NCBI GenBank assembly: GCA_021234155.1
Contig: JAJEKV010000056.1
Span: 2,523,330 to 2,587,329 of the forward strand
Source: Isoetes taiwanensis
Taxonomy: Eukaryota; Streptophyta; Lycopodiopsida; Isoetales; Isoetaceae
DNA: 64,000 nt
Direction: 5' to 3'
In this document: positions 20,870 through 36,000 of the stretch, in pieces
How the letters are laid out: each line of letters opens with the position of its first letter
Position numbering within the stretch: the stretch's first letter is position 1
The notes under the pieces: model-generated
Database searches by the model: none
What the model saw: only the letters and a program-made list of their open reading frames with translations
What the model was told of the DNA's origin: nothing
Position numbers and translations under genes: made by a program

Positions 20870-21580
20870 AACTTAAAACTGCAATCACTAAAACCATTCT
20901 TGAATCACAAAAGCAATTCCTGAATTGTTACTGGTCGGATGAAGAGGAAAGAACAGAAGATTTTCCTTCGAAAAGCCCCTTCCAAAAAAGCCTCCAAAAT
21001 TTGCCATAAGAATTAATTGCAAAGAAATTATTATCTGTAGATCTCTGCAAAGAATTTATTCTGCTGGAAAGAATTTATTCTGGGTGGAAACCCTTCTGGT
21101 ATTCTGGGTGGAAACCCTTCCGGGATTACGCAATGGAAACCCTTCCGGTTTTTATGGAAATTTGGAAGGGTTTCCATTTAATTTGTATAATAACCAAAAT
21201 CGGGCAGAGATAGTGTGGTCGTCTGAAAAAAGAGCAAAAAATATATTTACCCCGCCATAGCTCAACGAAACCATTCTTGTATAGAACGAAGCAATTATAC
21301 TTTGGTGTTTAGATAACCGCCAAGCGGCCAGATGAAGAGCTAAGAACAGAAAAGCTTGTTCTCAAATAAAAATCTCTTCCAAAATAGGCGCATGAATTAA
21401 ATTATGTATATTAATTACTGCCGGACCTTGGCATCCAAATATCTTATTTTTCAGTGGAAACCCTTCCGGGCTTCAAGATGGAAACCCTTCCTGGTTTTGC
21501 GGAAAATTGAAAGGGTTTCCATATTCCTAGGTTTTCCAACCCAAATCGGATGGAGATAGTATGAGCGTCTTGCGGAGCTG
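20870..21580. repeat. Diverged tandem duplication, about 350-bp unit
   Basis: Two successive blocks share the same landmarks in the same order: AAACCATTCTTG, then GATGAAGAG followed by AAGAACAGAA, CTTCCAAAA, two or three copies of GGAAACCCTTCC, AAAGGGTTTCCAT or AGGGTTTCCATTT, and AAATCGG(G/A) with GAGATAGT. Unit A spans about 20885-21220 and unit B about 21260-21570. No coding sequence is visible. It may be an old duplicated non-coding element. Confidence 0.65.
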
Positions 21581-21589
21581 GGACCTGTA

Positions 21590-23500
21590 AGTCTTAACTG
21601 AATGCCAAAATACACCTCTATAATATTTTACTGAATTGGACTCTCCCACGCCTGCAGACTTTTGTCAAGATTGCTCAAGCAGTCTCTTCAAGACCACTAA
21701 GTAACTTGTATGTTTCTTTTAGGTTCTGTAAGGGTCATTCCGTTGTATTTAGGTCGAGATTCCACTACCAGAAGTCGCAGTTAACTCTGTGGCATCAAAT
21801 GCCTTAAAAGAAATATCTACCCTAACAGGATCTATGATTCCACTACGGCAAAGGTAGTTCTTCCATAACAAGATCTACTCCGTTGTTTCGATTCGTGTCA
21901 AGATCCAGAGAGTGGCAATTGTTGCTGCTGCAAAAGGACGGGAGGAATCCCCTGACAGTTAAGCAGTTATTTATAGCATCCACATTCTTATCCGAAATAA
22001 AATCCGACGCTCAAATACCTCCATTAGTGGAATCACAGAGAAAAAGATAAATTTTGGATGCTCGAACCAGATTGGCCCATCTTCAACTTCCAGGCGAGAT
22101 TGGCCCATCTTCAACTTCCAGGCATCAATTGATGCCAGTGGAATCTCGGCTTTATTTTTAATTCCATCAAAACGTCTTTACCTTTATATTTGTGAGAAAT
22201 TAATGCTCTACTCACAACACTATACCTAACATTCTAGGGGGCAACCCACTGTGCAACAGCACCTTGTTAATTCTGAGAAGAAATTTGGCTTCAGTTATCA
22301 TAACTTTGGGCATAAAGGCCTACAGATGAGAAACCAAAGCTTTTTCCTTATGAGGATCCGTAAATAGAGTAACAGGGTGGACAATACACACGAGACTTTC
22401 GCGCCCTTCAACATATCTAGAGCTTTTTCTTTTTCTCTTCCAAATGAGTATGCCAGAACATGCCAGAAGATGGCTCTTCTCTTGTTTGATTCGATAGTAA
22501 CGCGTTGGAAATTGGGAGATAATTTTGAAGTATCAGAGAAAGGACCGATTTTTCTTTCTTATTTCTATTCTTAAGCTTAAGGCGCAGTTTTCCTGTGCTG
22601 GGTAGCAGATTGGAAGAAGTCAAGAACCCAGACAAATCCGGCAGGGGAAAGTAAAAAAATTTGAGAAGGATCACCACCACTTTTCGCTGGTGATTAGAGA
22701 CTTGCAATAGAAGAAATTCGATCTTGCAAAGATCTTAGAAAGGCCAGGCGCCATGAAGAGGATCGCCTTAAGAGCAGAGACTGCACTGATGAGAGGTGCA
22801 GATGAGAGTCTCGCTTCTGAAATTTGTGTCAGGCAGAAAAACTTAAATGTATCACTTGTTTGTTATGTACACATTCAGATTGACGCCCAATGCGAGTCAT
22901 CTCCCAAGTCAAGATATACTATATTGTATTGGGCAGCAATGTGTAAATCCATGGGTATGCAATACTCTTTAGAATACTTTTGTGCAATATCATATGATGT
23001 CTGTCAGTTGTGAGTCATGCAAAGGAATGAATTTCATCAAATATCATTTGGGTCTTGAGCTATTGTCATAGCAAAGCGTTGATATTGAAGAGCATTGGAC
23101 TATGCACCAGCAAAAGCCAAAGACACTTTAATTCATATACACATTACCAAATAATTCCATATGATTACAAATATCTGTCGAACCATCTCAAACAGCAAAT
23201 ATTGAAATAAACTTTAGCTGCTTTTGTCACTTTTTAGGAAACTTTGGATTCGTGCACAATTCAATTCAGCTTCCATTTTTTACTTTTTCCTAGATTCTTC
23301 TCTCCCCAAGGCAGGATCTCTTCCAGAAGGTAGGTTGATGAATACATAAATCCCAAACACCAAAGCAAGGTTGATGTCCCGTTGGAAAGATGGCTTGGTA
23401 ATTCTTTAAATGCACATCCTCCTGAGAGACACTCAATCATGTACAGCCTTGTACTGCTACAGAAAGGTGACAAGTTACATCTGGAGCATGGAAAAAAAGA
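21590..23500. other. Intergenic, downstream of the katanin gene
   Basis: No gene recognised. It includes a 27-bp direct repeat (22069-22122) and a few short open frames without domains. The last 250 bases before 23508 are probably the 3' UTR of the katanin gene. Confidence 0.5.
22069..22122. repeat. 27-bp perfect-type tandem repeat
   Basis: The phrase 'gattggcccatcttcaact' plus 'tccaggc' occurs twice in a row, separated only by 'ga'. Confidence 0.75.
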
Positions 23501-23507
23501 CTGCAGT

Positions 23508-26309
<2,802 letters not shown>

Positions 26310-26713
26310 GTTTGACCCTGTTCCCCACCTTGTCTACGCTGCCGCCTCATTAAGCAGCCAAAAAGACAGCACTAACACGGCACATTTCAATCAGCCCAAA
26401 ACAGTGCTGCTCCAATGCCGATTAAAACCCTAAATAATGCCGGGAAAGAAAACACATTGAATACATGAAAGCCTTGCGCTAGCTAAGTTGGTGAAAGAGA
26501 ACTAGAGAAATGAAGATGCGTCCTGTGGCCATAGCCAAAAGAGGGATCTGACGAAGAGAGATGAACGTGGCGTGGCCAAAGTGTATTTTTTCTCAGATGA
26601 GATTCAAAAATGCATTTTGCTATATTTACATTGGGTACTCGTTAAGGACAGCGGGACGCTTGAAAAACATTAAGGATACCCTAACGTCCCCTAACAATTT
26701 TAGCATCCAATGG
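26310..26713. other. Upstream region of katanin
   Basis: About 400 bases between the katanin start codon and a LINE fragment. It presumably holds the 5' UTR and promoter. I see no clear TATA box. Confidence 0.4.
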
Positions 26714-27084
26714 TCATGATAAATTAATCAATTTATTATTCACGCCATTTGAGGGACCCCAGGTCCATATAGCAAACAGTACAAGGGGTCGTTTAGGCAA
26801 TAATATAGTCCTAAAGAACTCTAAAATGAAAACATTATAACGTAAACATCCCAGAGCTTTCAAACAATGACATAATCTTTCCTTGAAAATAAATCCCAAT
26901 TTGGCTGGTTGTACACTGAATAGGTCTTGGAGCTTATCAGCATTAATACCAAAGGTCTCCCAAATATGCTCGTATGATGGGCAAAAGAGCAAACATGGGC
27001 CTTCCTGTGGTTTCGTCAAGCAGCATGGACATAGCCGATCTTCGCGAGCTAAGCCTTGCCATCTCCCAGTTTCTATGGCAAGGT
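26714..27084 (-). pseudogene. LINE fragment (C-terminal part)
   Basis: The minus strand reads SSHHLAIETGRWQGLAREDR, LCPCCLTKPQEG, PCLLFCPSYEHIWETFGINA and KERLCHCLKALGCLRYNVF. The IETGRW plus C-x2-C...C pattern matches the tail of the LINE at 2097-2321 (HLCIETGRW...CQCC). Only this tail is left and nothing of RT is visible. The 3' end near 26714 is AT-rich. Confidence 0.7.
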
Positions 27085-27269
27085 GATGGGAGGAGAGCCA
27101 CGTCCTGTTTTCTCAAGTTTGGTCTTATCTCTTGTCTGAGATATGGTTGCTCGCCATAGATATCAAAGCTATTTATTTCCTTTTTATAGAAGGCCGCTTT
27201 CGCACTATTTTCACAATCTTCACAAAACTTGGCAATTGCTTTTGCCGATACAAAATGTTTGTAGCTCAT

Positions 27270-29380
27270 CCCATTTATGAGGCCAGCTGCCCGGCAGTAT
27301 ACCCCATTTATTTGCCCATTTGCTTACTACAATATACCATCCATTTAGTTTTCCTTGAGAGAGACGCCCTTGGATCAATGTTTGTGGTTCTATTCAGATA
27401 GTGTAATGTTTGGCAGAGTGCATCAATCTCAATTGGGATTGTTCCTGTTTCAGCCAAGGGCATGATATATGGTGTTTGAGCTTTGGCTCCAAATTCTTCA
27501 ATATAACATCCAACACATAACTACCAGTAACATTAATTAACACAACCATTACATCCCGCATTTTTAACTCCTCGTTTGTGGGGTATGCCCGTACAAGTTT
27601 TTATATACTGTATATTGAGGTTTGCAAAATACTATAAGGTTTGAGGGGATATACTTAATGGTGTTGATTTTGTACATGTATTGTAAGTTATTAGGGGCTC
27701 TCGCTGCCCTACGTAACCCCCCTGTGAATATGCACCTAAACCAAAGGGGTTTTCAGGGGGATTTTAATTTAAAAATGCTGGATATAATGGTTGTATTAAT
27801 TAATGTTAATGGTAGTTCTGTGTTGGATGTTATATTGAAAAAAAAATTGGCCCTTCGATTGTAATGAACCTAGCTAGTAATGGATTTTTTTTAATCAACT
27901 CATCCAATAGTAGGGATAATTAAAGATATAGGATATGTAATATTATGGTTTCAAGGAAAAAACAATTTAAGTAGTTAAAATGAAATGCATGCAAACGTAG
28001 TTTCATGCAAACTAGATGCAAACTAGAGATTTCATGCATGCAAACTGAGGATTGGAAACTATATAAGTGAGTAGTTAATCAATGGAAGGGGGAATCAAGG
28101 AAGGAGGGAAGCTGGAAGGAAGAATTTGTTGCAGAGTGAGCTTATAAGCAGTGAGTACATAAAGAGTCTTTGGCATTAAATTCTGATTGAATGGTTCACA
28201 TGAATGGGTGCCTGCTTCCATGGTTGTGTCTTGGTAGCGGTTTTACTTGCTTAGATAGACTCTATTTTGCAGACAGCTTACATAAGTAAATCTGGATTGG
28301 GTTAGCGTGTGCTACAAATTGCTGCTCCTTATACTGCTATGAAGAATCATTCCCGGTTTCTTGGCCCGTTAGGTTCGTTCAGTCTTTTAGAAATAAACTT
28401 CATTGTTCTGCAGTCAGGCTTGGAGCGGTAAAAGGACGGAGTCAATGGCTTTCTTGTGTTGATCCCCATAGTTCCGAACCTTTCCTTATCAATCCTATAA
28501 ATATATTCGTTCTGTAGGTCTGTATTTTGCATGCTGTCATAGAATCCAATCCGGATTTTCCAACTTCATTGTTCTTCCTTTTTCTGTGGTTCATAATCAA
28601 TCTATGCGATGAGGCCTGGAGCTGCGACATCTCTGCATTAATCCTTCGAATCTCCTTGTTAATGATCCGGCCTCTCTGTCGCCCAGTTACAGTCGAATGC
28701 TTGCTGTGTGGCCCTGTTGGTCACAGACAGAGCATAATATAATCTTAAGTCGTCATTTCTTTTAATAATTGCATGCTAGTCTGATGGTTGTGGCTTTGGT
28801 CTTGTATGGTTTGGTCTTGGGTTCAATTTCGAGTTTTGCATATTTGTTTGTGGCAAGTTTCCCTTTTATTTCATTACCACGTGTCCATTAGCCTTCAAAT
28901 ATATTCCCAAGCTTGAGCTTTTGTTCTAGCCTTTGCAACTTTTCCACATTTTGACACTTGGTTGAACCAAAGTTACAAGTTATCCGTTTTTTTAATGCTA
29001 GATCATTACGTCAATTTCTCCTAGTGAAGCATGTTGTTTTGCCATGTTATTATCTTGCATTTAGGGAAGGTTGAGGTGGAGCTAGCCGAGTTATGGAGTT
29101 ACTTAGAATAGAATAGAATAGAATAGATTTTTTAGCGTCCACGGAGCTAGCTTCCAAAATTTTGATGTCGGTGGAGCTAATCACGACAGTTTCAGTTCCA
29201 CTCAGCACCACTTCCAAATGTGTATGTGGCTTTAGATAGACAGGGACTGCCGAAGCTCTATCATCTCTAGTTCTAAACACACACGAGAACATTTGCCCAC
29301 AATCCATTCAAATATTTTAAATTAAAAAAGTACAACACATATCATAGAATTTTTTTTACTTATATTGACTTTCAAAGAGT
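27270..29380. other. Intergenic sequence
   Basis: Two kilobases of AT-rich sequence without a recognisable gene. It includes a purine-rich stretch near 28080-28130 and a (GAATA)n tract at 29106-29127 that joins a short LINE/SINE-type 3' end. Confidence 0.5.
29106..29307 (-). repeat. Short retroposon 3' end with (TATTC)n tail
   Basis: Read on the minus strand, this ends in CTCCGTGGACGCTAAAAAA followed by four TATTC-type units. The same CTCCGTGGAC box closes the LINE at 1773-1782. Related tails occur at 57564-57594, 58490-58520 and 59677-59697. Confidence 0.5.
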
Positions 29381-29390
29381 TTTACAAGAT

Positions 29391-30557
29391 TCATTTATGA
29401 AAATACTTGTCGAGCATTTTCATGCAGTTGCGCGACTCTTCAGAATCCCACATGTTCCACATTTGATGTTCCTTCACATAAGCTGGCACACTTTCTGCAG
29501 CCAGAAGTCTTTCCAGCCATGGTTGGAGTTGCTCCAAAAGGAAATTGGAATCCAACCTGTCGGGAGCAAAACTATTTGGACATATCATTGTGTTCGGCTG
29601 GTTGGCAGAACCCTTATATCTGTTGTCATCTATCAACAATGTGTTTTTCACTTGGTATTTCCAGTATTTCTGGTACACCTTGGACAGATCCTTAAGGAAA
29701 ATTGGCCTATTAACCACTTTTAATTTTGTGTTGGTGCAGTCATCCTGATTCCAAATAAAAAGAAATCTGCCCTTATATTCCTGCAGCAACTTTCTCATCA
29801 ACAAGTCAACATTACTCTTAGCCATGCTGGACCACAATGCAATCTCAAATTTTGATGTACACCATTCTAAGAACTCCTGTAATCCAGGTCTGGAAACTGC
29901 TGCCTTCCGAAGGTTCAATTTCTGGAGGGTCACTTCTGGCTCGGCCGATGCAGGGATCCTCTCTTTCAAGTCATAAAACTTGCCTAAAACCCCTAAAATC
30001 CAGAACAAGGAGAATTTCAGTTAACCTCTTGATTTTTCTTAGTTGAGGTTGTATTGGACTTGTTGAGCAGTCTGCATCTTGTCCAGGATCCAGGGTTTCT
30101 TTGTCAACTTCATCACCTGCATCCGCATTTGGCTCATGTTCAGCACCAAAACTTTGTTCTGGTGAAGGATCCCGTGCAGAATGAATCTCAAGGGAATTAA
30201 TTTCCCCCCCTAAAACAGATGCACTAGGAATCTCTTCGTGATGGCTTCCAATTGCAGTAGCATTTATCTCTGTAACATAATTGAAATGAGGAAGACCACA
30301 GAAAAATACAAAAAAATAAATCATGTATGTGGCATCGGTACTTACTTGATATGACTGCATTCAGTTCACTATTCAAATTTTGTTTTGCAGTCTCCACGCT
30401 ATCAGCAGCTGGGATTGACTTAGAAGTATCAAATGGGGTGAATTCTAGGTACACCCGGGAGGTATCTTGCAGTCTCATAACTGATCGAGGCGTGGATAAC
30501 TGTTGGATATCCTTGGTCTCAAATTTCTGCAATTCTGCAAATACTAAGTCAGTAGAC
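29391..30557 (-). CDS. FCP1/NIF-type phosphatase-domain protein, C-terminal exons
   Basis: Two exons on the minus strand: 30557-30346 (STDLVFAELQKFETKDIQQ...) and 30269-29391, joined in phase (TCAA|gtaagta ... ttacag|AGATAAAT). An acidic linker leads into an FCP1-homology domain of the haloacid-dehalogenase fold: KRLTEILLVLDFRG, RPGLQEFLEWCTSKFEIALW then SSM, FLFIWNQDDCT, KNTLLIDDNRYKGSANQP and WLERLLAAESVPAYVKEHQ. This plant group resembles small CTD-phosphatase and TIM50-like proteins. The nucleophile motif normally reads DxDxT/V; here it is LDFRG, lacking the second aspartate, so catalytic activity is doubtful. At that very motif (about 29995-30010) the frame must shift by one base to continue into KFYDLKERIPASAEPE. 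The copy may be a pseudogene or contain an assembly error. It lies just behind the RING part on the same strand. Confidence 0.75.
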
Positions 30558-30623
30558 CTGTGACAACATCAGTAAACATTAGTTACGGTACTTAATTGTG
30601 TCTATTGGTTCTTGTGGTACTAT

Positions 30624-31065
30624 TCAAACACCAAAAGCCAAAGGCCATGTCTCAGTCATAATGTGGGCACAACTGGGGCTGCAACAGGTTCTAGAGTGGC
30701 TGCAAAATAAATTCAAAATTAATAGAGTCTTTAGACGAGGGTTAGAGATGATAATATTTGCCTCAAATGGTGTGATAGACATGGAATGTGATACTGGTGA
30801 CTGCATTCTGCTATCACAACTGGCAACATTTTACCCTCCCATTTCAGACAACGTCCACAAAATGGACAACCTTCATCACCCTCTTCTTCTGCCTCAGGAA
30901 GCATTGGAAGTGCAGGATCTAAAGGAGTGTCATGACCACTACGCTCAGAAAAAATCTCAAATCTTTGCATTCGAGGTTGCAGCTCCAGCAGTAAGTCTTC
31001 ACATGCCTTTAGCTCAATTTCAGTTTCTGCTAGTTCCTTATTTAATTGATTCAGCCCAGGAACAC
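30624..31065 (-). CDS. RING-H2-like finger and coiled coil, 3' part of the split gene
   Basis: From the insertion edge at 31065 the minus strand reads YSVPGLNQLNKELAETEIEL and KACEDLLLELQPRMQRFEIF (coiled coil), then the finger: GCPFCGRCLKW, then AECSHQYHIPCLSHHL, a textbook C-x-H-x2-H-x2-C core. A further CCSPSC may supply the last zinc ligands after a frame change or short intron (about 30700-30735). RING-H2 proteins are mostly ubiquitin ligases. The 5' part of the gene is at 44286-45961, across the gypsy insertion. The next exon of the same strand (30557) starts the FCP1-domain part, so a coiled-coil/RING/FCP1 fusion is possible, but two neighbouring genes cannot be excluded. Confidence 0.55.
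31060..31065. repeat. Target-site duplication GAACAC (left copy)
   Basis: GAACAC directly precedes TGTGACG, the edge of the left LTR. The same hexamer occurs at 44280-44285, right after the other LTR. Gypsy duplications are usually 5 bp; AACAC alone with a slightly longer LTR would also fit. Confidence 0.75.
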
Positions 31066-32674
31066 TGTGACGCTCCCTGAATATATACGACCCTCGGACG
31101 TATACATACGGGGACTTTCCCCTCCCATGGCGATCATCTCACCATGAACAGGGCCCTCCGTCTATTTCGGGCCATCTATGAAATGAGGCCCGAAGAAGGA
31201 CACGAAGGGGTCATTCGGCCCACGCCTTCAATGGGACTCCTACGTCGCGGAAGCATGAATACAAGGGTTAGCACACAAAGACGAATATACATAAATAACC
31301 ACCACGGGGGTGGCACATCCATCCAAAATACCAACGCATAGAATATGCATCTAATCCTAAGAAAACACCCAAACCCCGTGTTCTACCCCGCTCGGACTCC
31401 CGTGGGGATCGACCGACAGGCCCGGGCCTCAAGAGATCAGCAGACCGAAGTCTTGGCATGGCGCTATCGGGCGAGAACATTGGCTAGGGTTGTCCACTCC
31501 ATCCGCCCCTCCCCGTGCACACTTTGCGTGATGGGTCAATTCATGCTATGGCTTCGCTTATAGCCTTCCTGAGACGCACTCGGGGCATCACCCTCCTCGA
31601 GCCTACTCCGTGTTCATGACGCCTGGTCCGATGAGGCAGGCGGGGGAGGCGTCCCCTTCCGAATCACAGTGGTTCCATGGGTGAGCTAGAGAATACGCGC
31701 CGCATCACACCCCCCGATCCGCATGCATCGAGACTTACTCACCCTAAATCTACTCAAAGTGCATGGTGCTCCATACGGATCACACCACTACACCTGTGGA
31801 GTGTCGGACCCATACCCGCCCCTCAACGTGGACCGGCCATCGCCTAGCCCATCAGGGAGTCTCAGGGGAGCCTTGTATGCTCATGCAAGACCCCACCCCT
31901 CATGTCACCACTGTGTTCCTTGTCCGGTGCTAAGCCGCACCATAGCATCTAGGACCCGTGGGTTCTTGTGCACAAAGCCGCAAGTAATGGGACTTTACAG
32001 TGGCCTATCTAGGAGCATACTACTGCACACGGCCTCGTAGGCCTCTACCCCCCGTAATCCCCCCGCTTTGAGTCGATCAAACAAAGAATTAACAATCCAT
32101 CCTTTCGTAGTAAGAACCAAAATTGAATATAAAGAGAACTTGTTTGTACAAACAAGGGTTAGTTTCTATGACTGAATTACAAAAAGAACAGAGAAAGACG
32201 GACACAACCAAGTGTTAACTAGAATTCACATAGCCACCTACCTGAATTCTGGCTGGACTCATTCCCATGGGGCCTCCATCTCCTCGGCGGTTGAAGATTC
32301 ACCGTGGGCTTCACAGGGGACGATCGGGTATGGCGGTTCTCTACCGGTGGTTGATGGCGCCGCCTCCCGGCCTTCCTTGGTCGATCTTGAGTCAATCCTG
32401 TGGATAGGGGTCAAGTTGGCATCCAAACTTGGCAATCCCCATGCTACCCAATCGACAAGGGCAGGTGGCGCCTTCCCAATTGGTAATTATCCTAATTTCC
32501 TAGGTTATAGGTTATTATTAATAATGTGTTAAATTAGCATAGCTAATTTAATCCTTTGTAAGGTTGCAATTAAGTTCCCATACCCCCATGGTAGCGTACC
32601 TTTAGGGAGTGACGTGCTTGTATTTGTAATGTGTCCCGTATAGTAGACCGTATAAATACGCGGAACGCCACATT
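31066..32674 (-). repeat. 3' LTR of the 13.2-kb gypsy element
   Basis: Runs from TGTGACG to CGCCACATT on the plus strand and aligns throughout with 42682-44279. The ends form a 7-bp inverted repeat (TGTGACG/CGTCACA). Differences between the LTRs cluster in G/C runs and CpG sites. The open frames inside (for example 31723-32040) are repeated in the other LTR and are not genes. Confidence 0.88.
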
Positions 32675-32683
32675 CTCCCTCCT
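32675..32683 (-). promoter_or_regulatory. Polypurine tract of the minus-strand gypsy element
   Basis: The minus strand reads TTTAGGAGGGAGAATGTGGCG. The purine run AGGAGGGAG directly precedes the LTR start. Confidence 0.75.
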
Positions 32684-34048
32684 AAAAAAATAATGTCGTC
32701 CTCAAAGATTAGGGTTAGGTAATTGAATACATATACGTAAAGCAATCAATTAGAGAATGAAGTTAAGAATATAACATTAATACGCTGAGATTATAGTAAT
32801 TTGGACAAGAATACATTGAAGTTAAAATATCAAAGTACAAGCACCGTGGTGCTCGATACAAACTTATGATCAAAGGAGTTTAGGACCGAGTCCCATTTAA
32901 AACATTCTCGACAACAAAATTCATACATGTAGACAAAACCAATACGGGACAAGTTGGGTCATCAGAACCCTCTATACAAGGCAGTGTGACGACTTGTTCA
33001 TTGGCCCCGCATTTAAGCATATACCCGTAGGTTAATAATATGATTAAGTTGTGGTTGCAGGGACCACCCCCAGAAATAAAAAAGAAAAAAAATATCTAGA
33101 AGGGAATCTATCATGTGTACGGCTTGCAATTCCTCTTATAGCCGAATCTAACGCAGCCTATTTACTAGATGCCTTCCTAGCAATTCATGGTCATGTCAAC
33201 ATCAACAATACACCACGCCCTAGAGAACACGGGCGATCTCATCATCGGTTATTACTATCATATACGATCGCCTACCCCTCTAAAACATGATTCTCTACCA
33301 ATCAAGCCTTCAAGCTTACCACGGAGCGGGGTTGATAGCATCGTTGATGGTGCGGCCTTGAGATTCCCGCATGAAGTCCGGATAGTGCTTCTCAAGGTCT
33401 ATCTTCATCACCCGTAGCATCTTCAACCGTAAGTGCTTCCACTTGACCAAGTATTGCAACATTTGAGTCCTTCCGTCCGCTTTGTAAGCTCGATCAAGAA
33501 GAGCTTCGCACTATTTCCAGCTGCTCTTCACCATTTCTAGGAGGGTAGGGGTATCCAAAACCTCCTCGGATCGTGGGTGTGTTGCTTCGTAAGACTCACG
33601 TGAAAGACCTTGGGATCTTCAAGCGGGGTGGCAAGTCCAAGCGATATGCTTGTTCTCCTACACGCTCAAGAATCCCGAATGGCCCAGCCCATCCGGGTGC
33701 CAACTTCTTACAGCTACCAATTTTAAGCTTGGCTTGTTTTACTTTGATCTTAAGCCAAACCGATTCGGCCCACTGAAGATTCGTGGGGTTCGGTGCTTAT
33801 CCGCTAAACTCTTTCCTCGACGATCAAAGTCACCAATAAGTAACCCCCAACTTCTTCCACCAAGGCCCGCATTTCTAAAAGGAGTTGTTGAGAGACCTCC
33901 ACTTTAGAAACAGATTATGCCATGTGTCCGAGTAAGACATTGATAGCCATAATTTATCATGAAGGGAGACATTCTAGAAGACTCCCCGCTTTGTAATGTT
34001 GTAGGCTTAATTCCACCGTAAAAATATAATCCGCCCATTGTGACTTTT

Positions 34049-34381
34049 TTACTCCATACATAGCTTCTTAGCATATCTTCGATAATACGATTGACACGCT
34101 CGCTTGACCATCCGTCTGAGGATGGTAGGTCGACTCATGGCAAGCTTGGTCCGATGGTGGCGAAGAAATCCTTCCGTAATGCAATCGACAAACTTAGGAT
34201 CCCTATCCGACACAATTACTCTCGCACCCCGTGCAACCTGAAAATTTCTTTTGCAAAGAGCAAGGCGGTGTCGAAGGTATCCGCGGGTGCGACATGGCGG
34301 GAAGTGAGCCATCTTTGATAATTTGTCGACCACGACCATTAGGGCATCATACCCACGCGAGAGTACGCGGAAGCCCCACAA
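34049..34381 (-). pseudogene. Integrase core fragment (gypsy)
   Basis: Contains GYDALMVVVDKLSKMAHFPP and VIVSDRDPKFVD, which correspond to the first and second catalytic aspartate regions of Ty3/gypsy integrases, and a damaged third block. Indels break the surrounding frame. The region 32.9-34.0 kb should hold the integrase C-terminus but cannot be read with confidence. Confidence 0.8.
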
Positions 34382-34899
34382 TGAAATCCATGGTTATGAC
34401 TTCCACTTGGCGCTGGGCACATCCAAAGGTTGCAACTCCCCTGAACTCTTAATTGCTCAGCCTTGGTTTGTTGACAAACCCGACAATCGCTTGATGTACC
34501 TAGCAATATCCCTCTTCATGGAAGGCCAAAAATAGCCGGAGCGGATCTTAAAGTAAGTTTTCATAAAACCCGCATGTCCCGCTATAGGGCTGTTGTGTGT
34601 CATGGAGAATCAGCTTCGCACCCTCAAGTCACTGAACACACAACTTATCTTTGTAATATAATAAATTGCCCTCCTTCTTATATGAACTAATGCTTCCCCC
34701 GCTCTCTATCTCATCGGGCTTCCTTACCCAAGCTTTCCCAAATATTACGTATTCGGATCCGTGACCAAGGTCTGTTTCTATTTGCTTCCCAAACTCACCG
34801 GGTGAGTGTGGAAATGGCATTACAATGGGTGCGGGTTATGAAGGGATGACGTGACAAAGCATCCGCGAACTACATTGTGCTTCCCTCGTTTTATATACA

Positions 34900-36000
34900 A
34901 TCCAAGTCATATTCCTCGAGGAATTCCATCCATCCATACCGGGAGATTCAGATTTGGTCGGGTGGATAAATAACTGAGACTCGATGATCCGTGATCAAAT
35001 TGAAATCTTCTACCAAGAAGGTAGTGTCTCCAAATACGAGAGCACGAACAACCGCCAAAGAATTCCTCTGGTCATGGGTAGGGTATCGCTCGCATCGCTC
35101 ATCTTCTTTGAATCGTAAGCAACAACTCTCCCTCCTCGCATTAGAACTCCACCAAGAGCTATCTTACTAGCGCTTGGCTACCGATTTATCCTTTTCGTGA
35201 TCGTGCAAGGTAAGGACTGTGTGCGATGTTAAGGCATCTTTGAGCTTCGAAGCCGACTTGGACTTTTGTTTTCCAATGTTCCATCCAATCCTTTACTTTT
35301 TCATGCCTTGTGAGATTAGTAAGAGGTGCGGCAATTGTTGCAAAATCCTTAACAAATTTCCGATAATATCCTCGAGTCCCAAGAAACTCCGGACCTCACG
35401 AAACATTAGCCGGAATGGGCCAATCCTTTACCGCTTCTATCTTAGCCGGGTCTGTAGCAATTCCTTCACGAGATAATATGTCCCAAATAGTCTACCCTGA
35501 GTGGCTTAACTTGCATTTAGAGAACTTGGCAAAGAGTCGATGGCTTTTAGCTTTTGCAAAGCTAATCAAGATGTTGTTCATGTTGCTGCAAGGTTTTACT
35601 ATAGATGAGAATGTCATCAAAGAAAATGACAACAAAGTCATCCAAGTATTGGCGGAAGATGTCATTCATCAACCGCATAAACGCTAGTGTATGCTTGGTC
35701 AATCCAAAAGGCATGACAGTTGAATTCAGAATGCCCATATCCGGGTACGAAAAGCGCACTTATAGATGTCCTCTTCCTTAATCCTTATCCGATGGTACCC
35801 GGAGCAAATCAATCTTTTGAGAAATATTTTGCTCCTTGTAATCGGGTCCATAAGATCATCTCGCCTCTAGGCAAAGCATAGCGATTCTTGATGGTATGCT
35901 TATTGAGTTGCCTATAATCAATACACATCCTTAAGGAGCCATCTTTCTTCTTGACAAAAAGAATAGGAGCCCAAATGGTGAAACACTAGGCCTAATAAAC
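34900..36000 (-). pseudogene. Reverse transcriptase and RNase H fragments (gypsy)
   Basis: On the minus strand, [20 protein letters not shown] lies near 35880-35945. 35562-35759 carries [20 protein letters not shown] and the catalytic-region phrase [14 protein letters not shown]. Near 34910-35000 is LITDHRVSVIYPP then GWMEFLEEYDLDC, typical of the RNase H segment. Frames change several times. Confidence 0.8.

Noticed and set aside
22069-22122. CRISPR-like direct repeat
   Set aside because: Only two adjacent copies without spacers, in a plant nuclear context.
22377-22574. Short frame MDNTHETFAPFNISRAFSFS
   Set aside because: No domain, no splice-linked partner and no homologous phrase that I recognise.
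28442-28742. Overlapping short frames on both strands
   Set aside because: No domain or exon signals; chance frames in intergenic DNA.
31723-32040. Frame with HGAPYGSHHYTCGVSDPYPP, repeated at 43373
   Set aside because: Lies in the two LTRs of the 13.2-kb gypsy element; no start context or domain.
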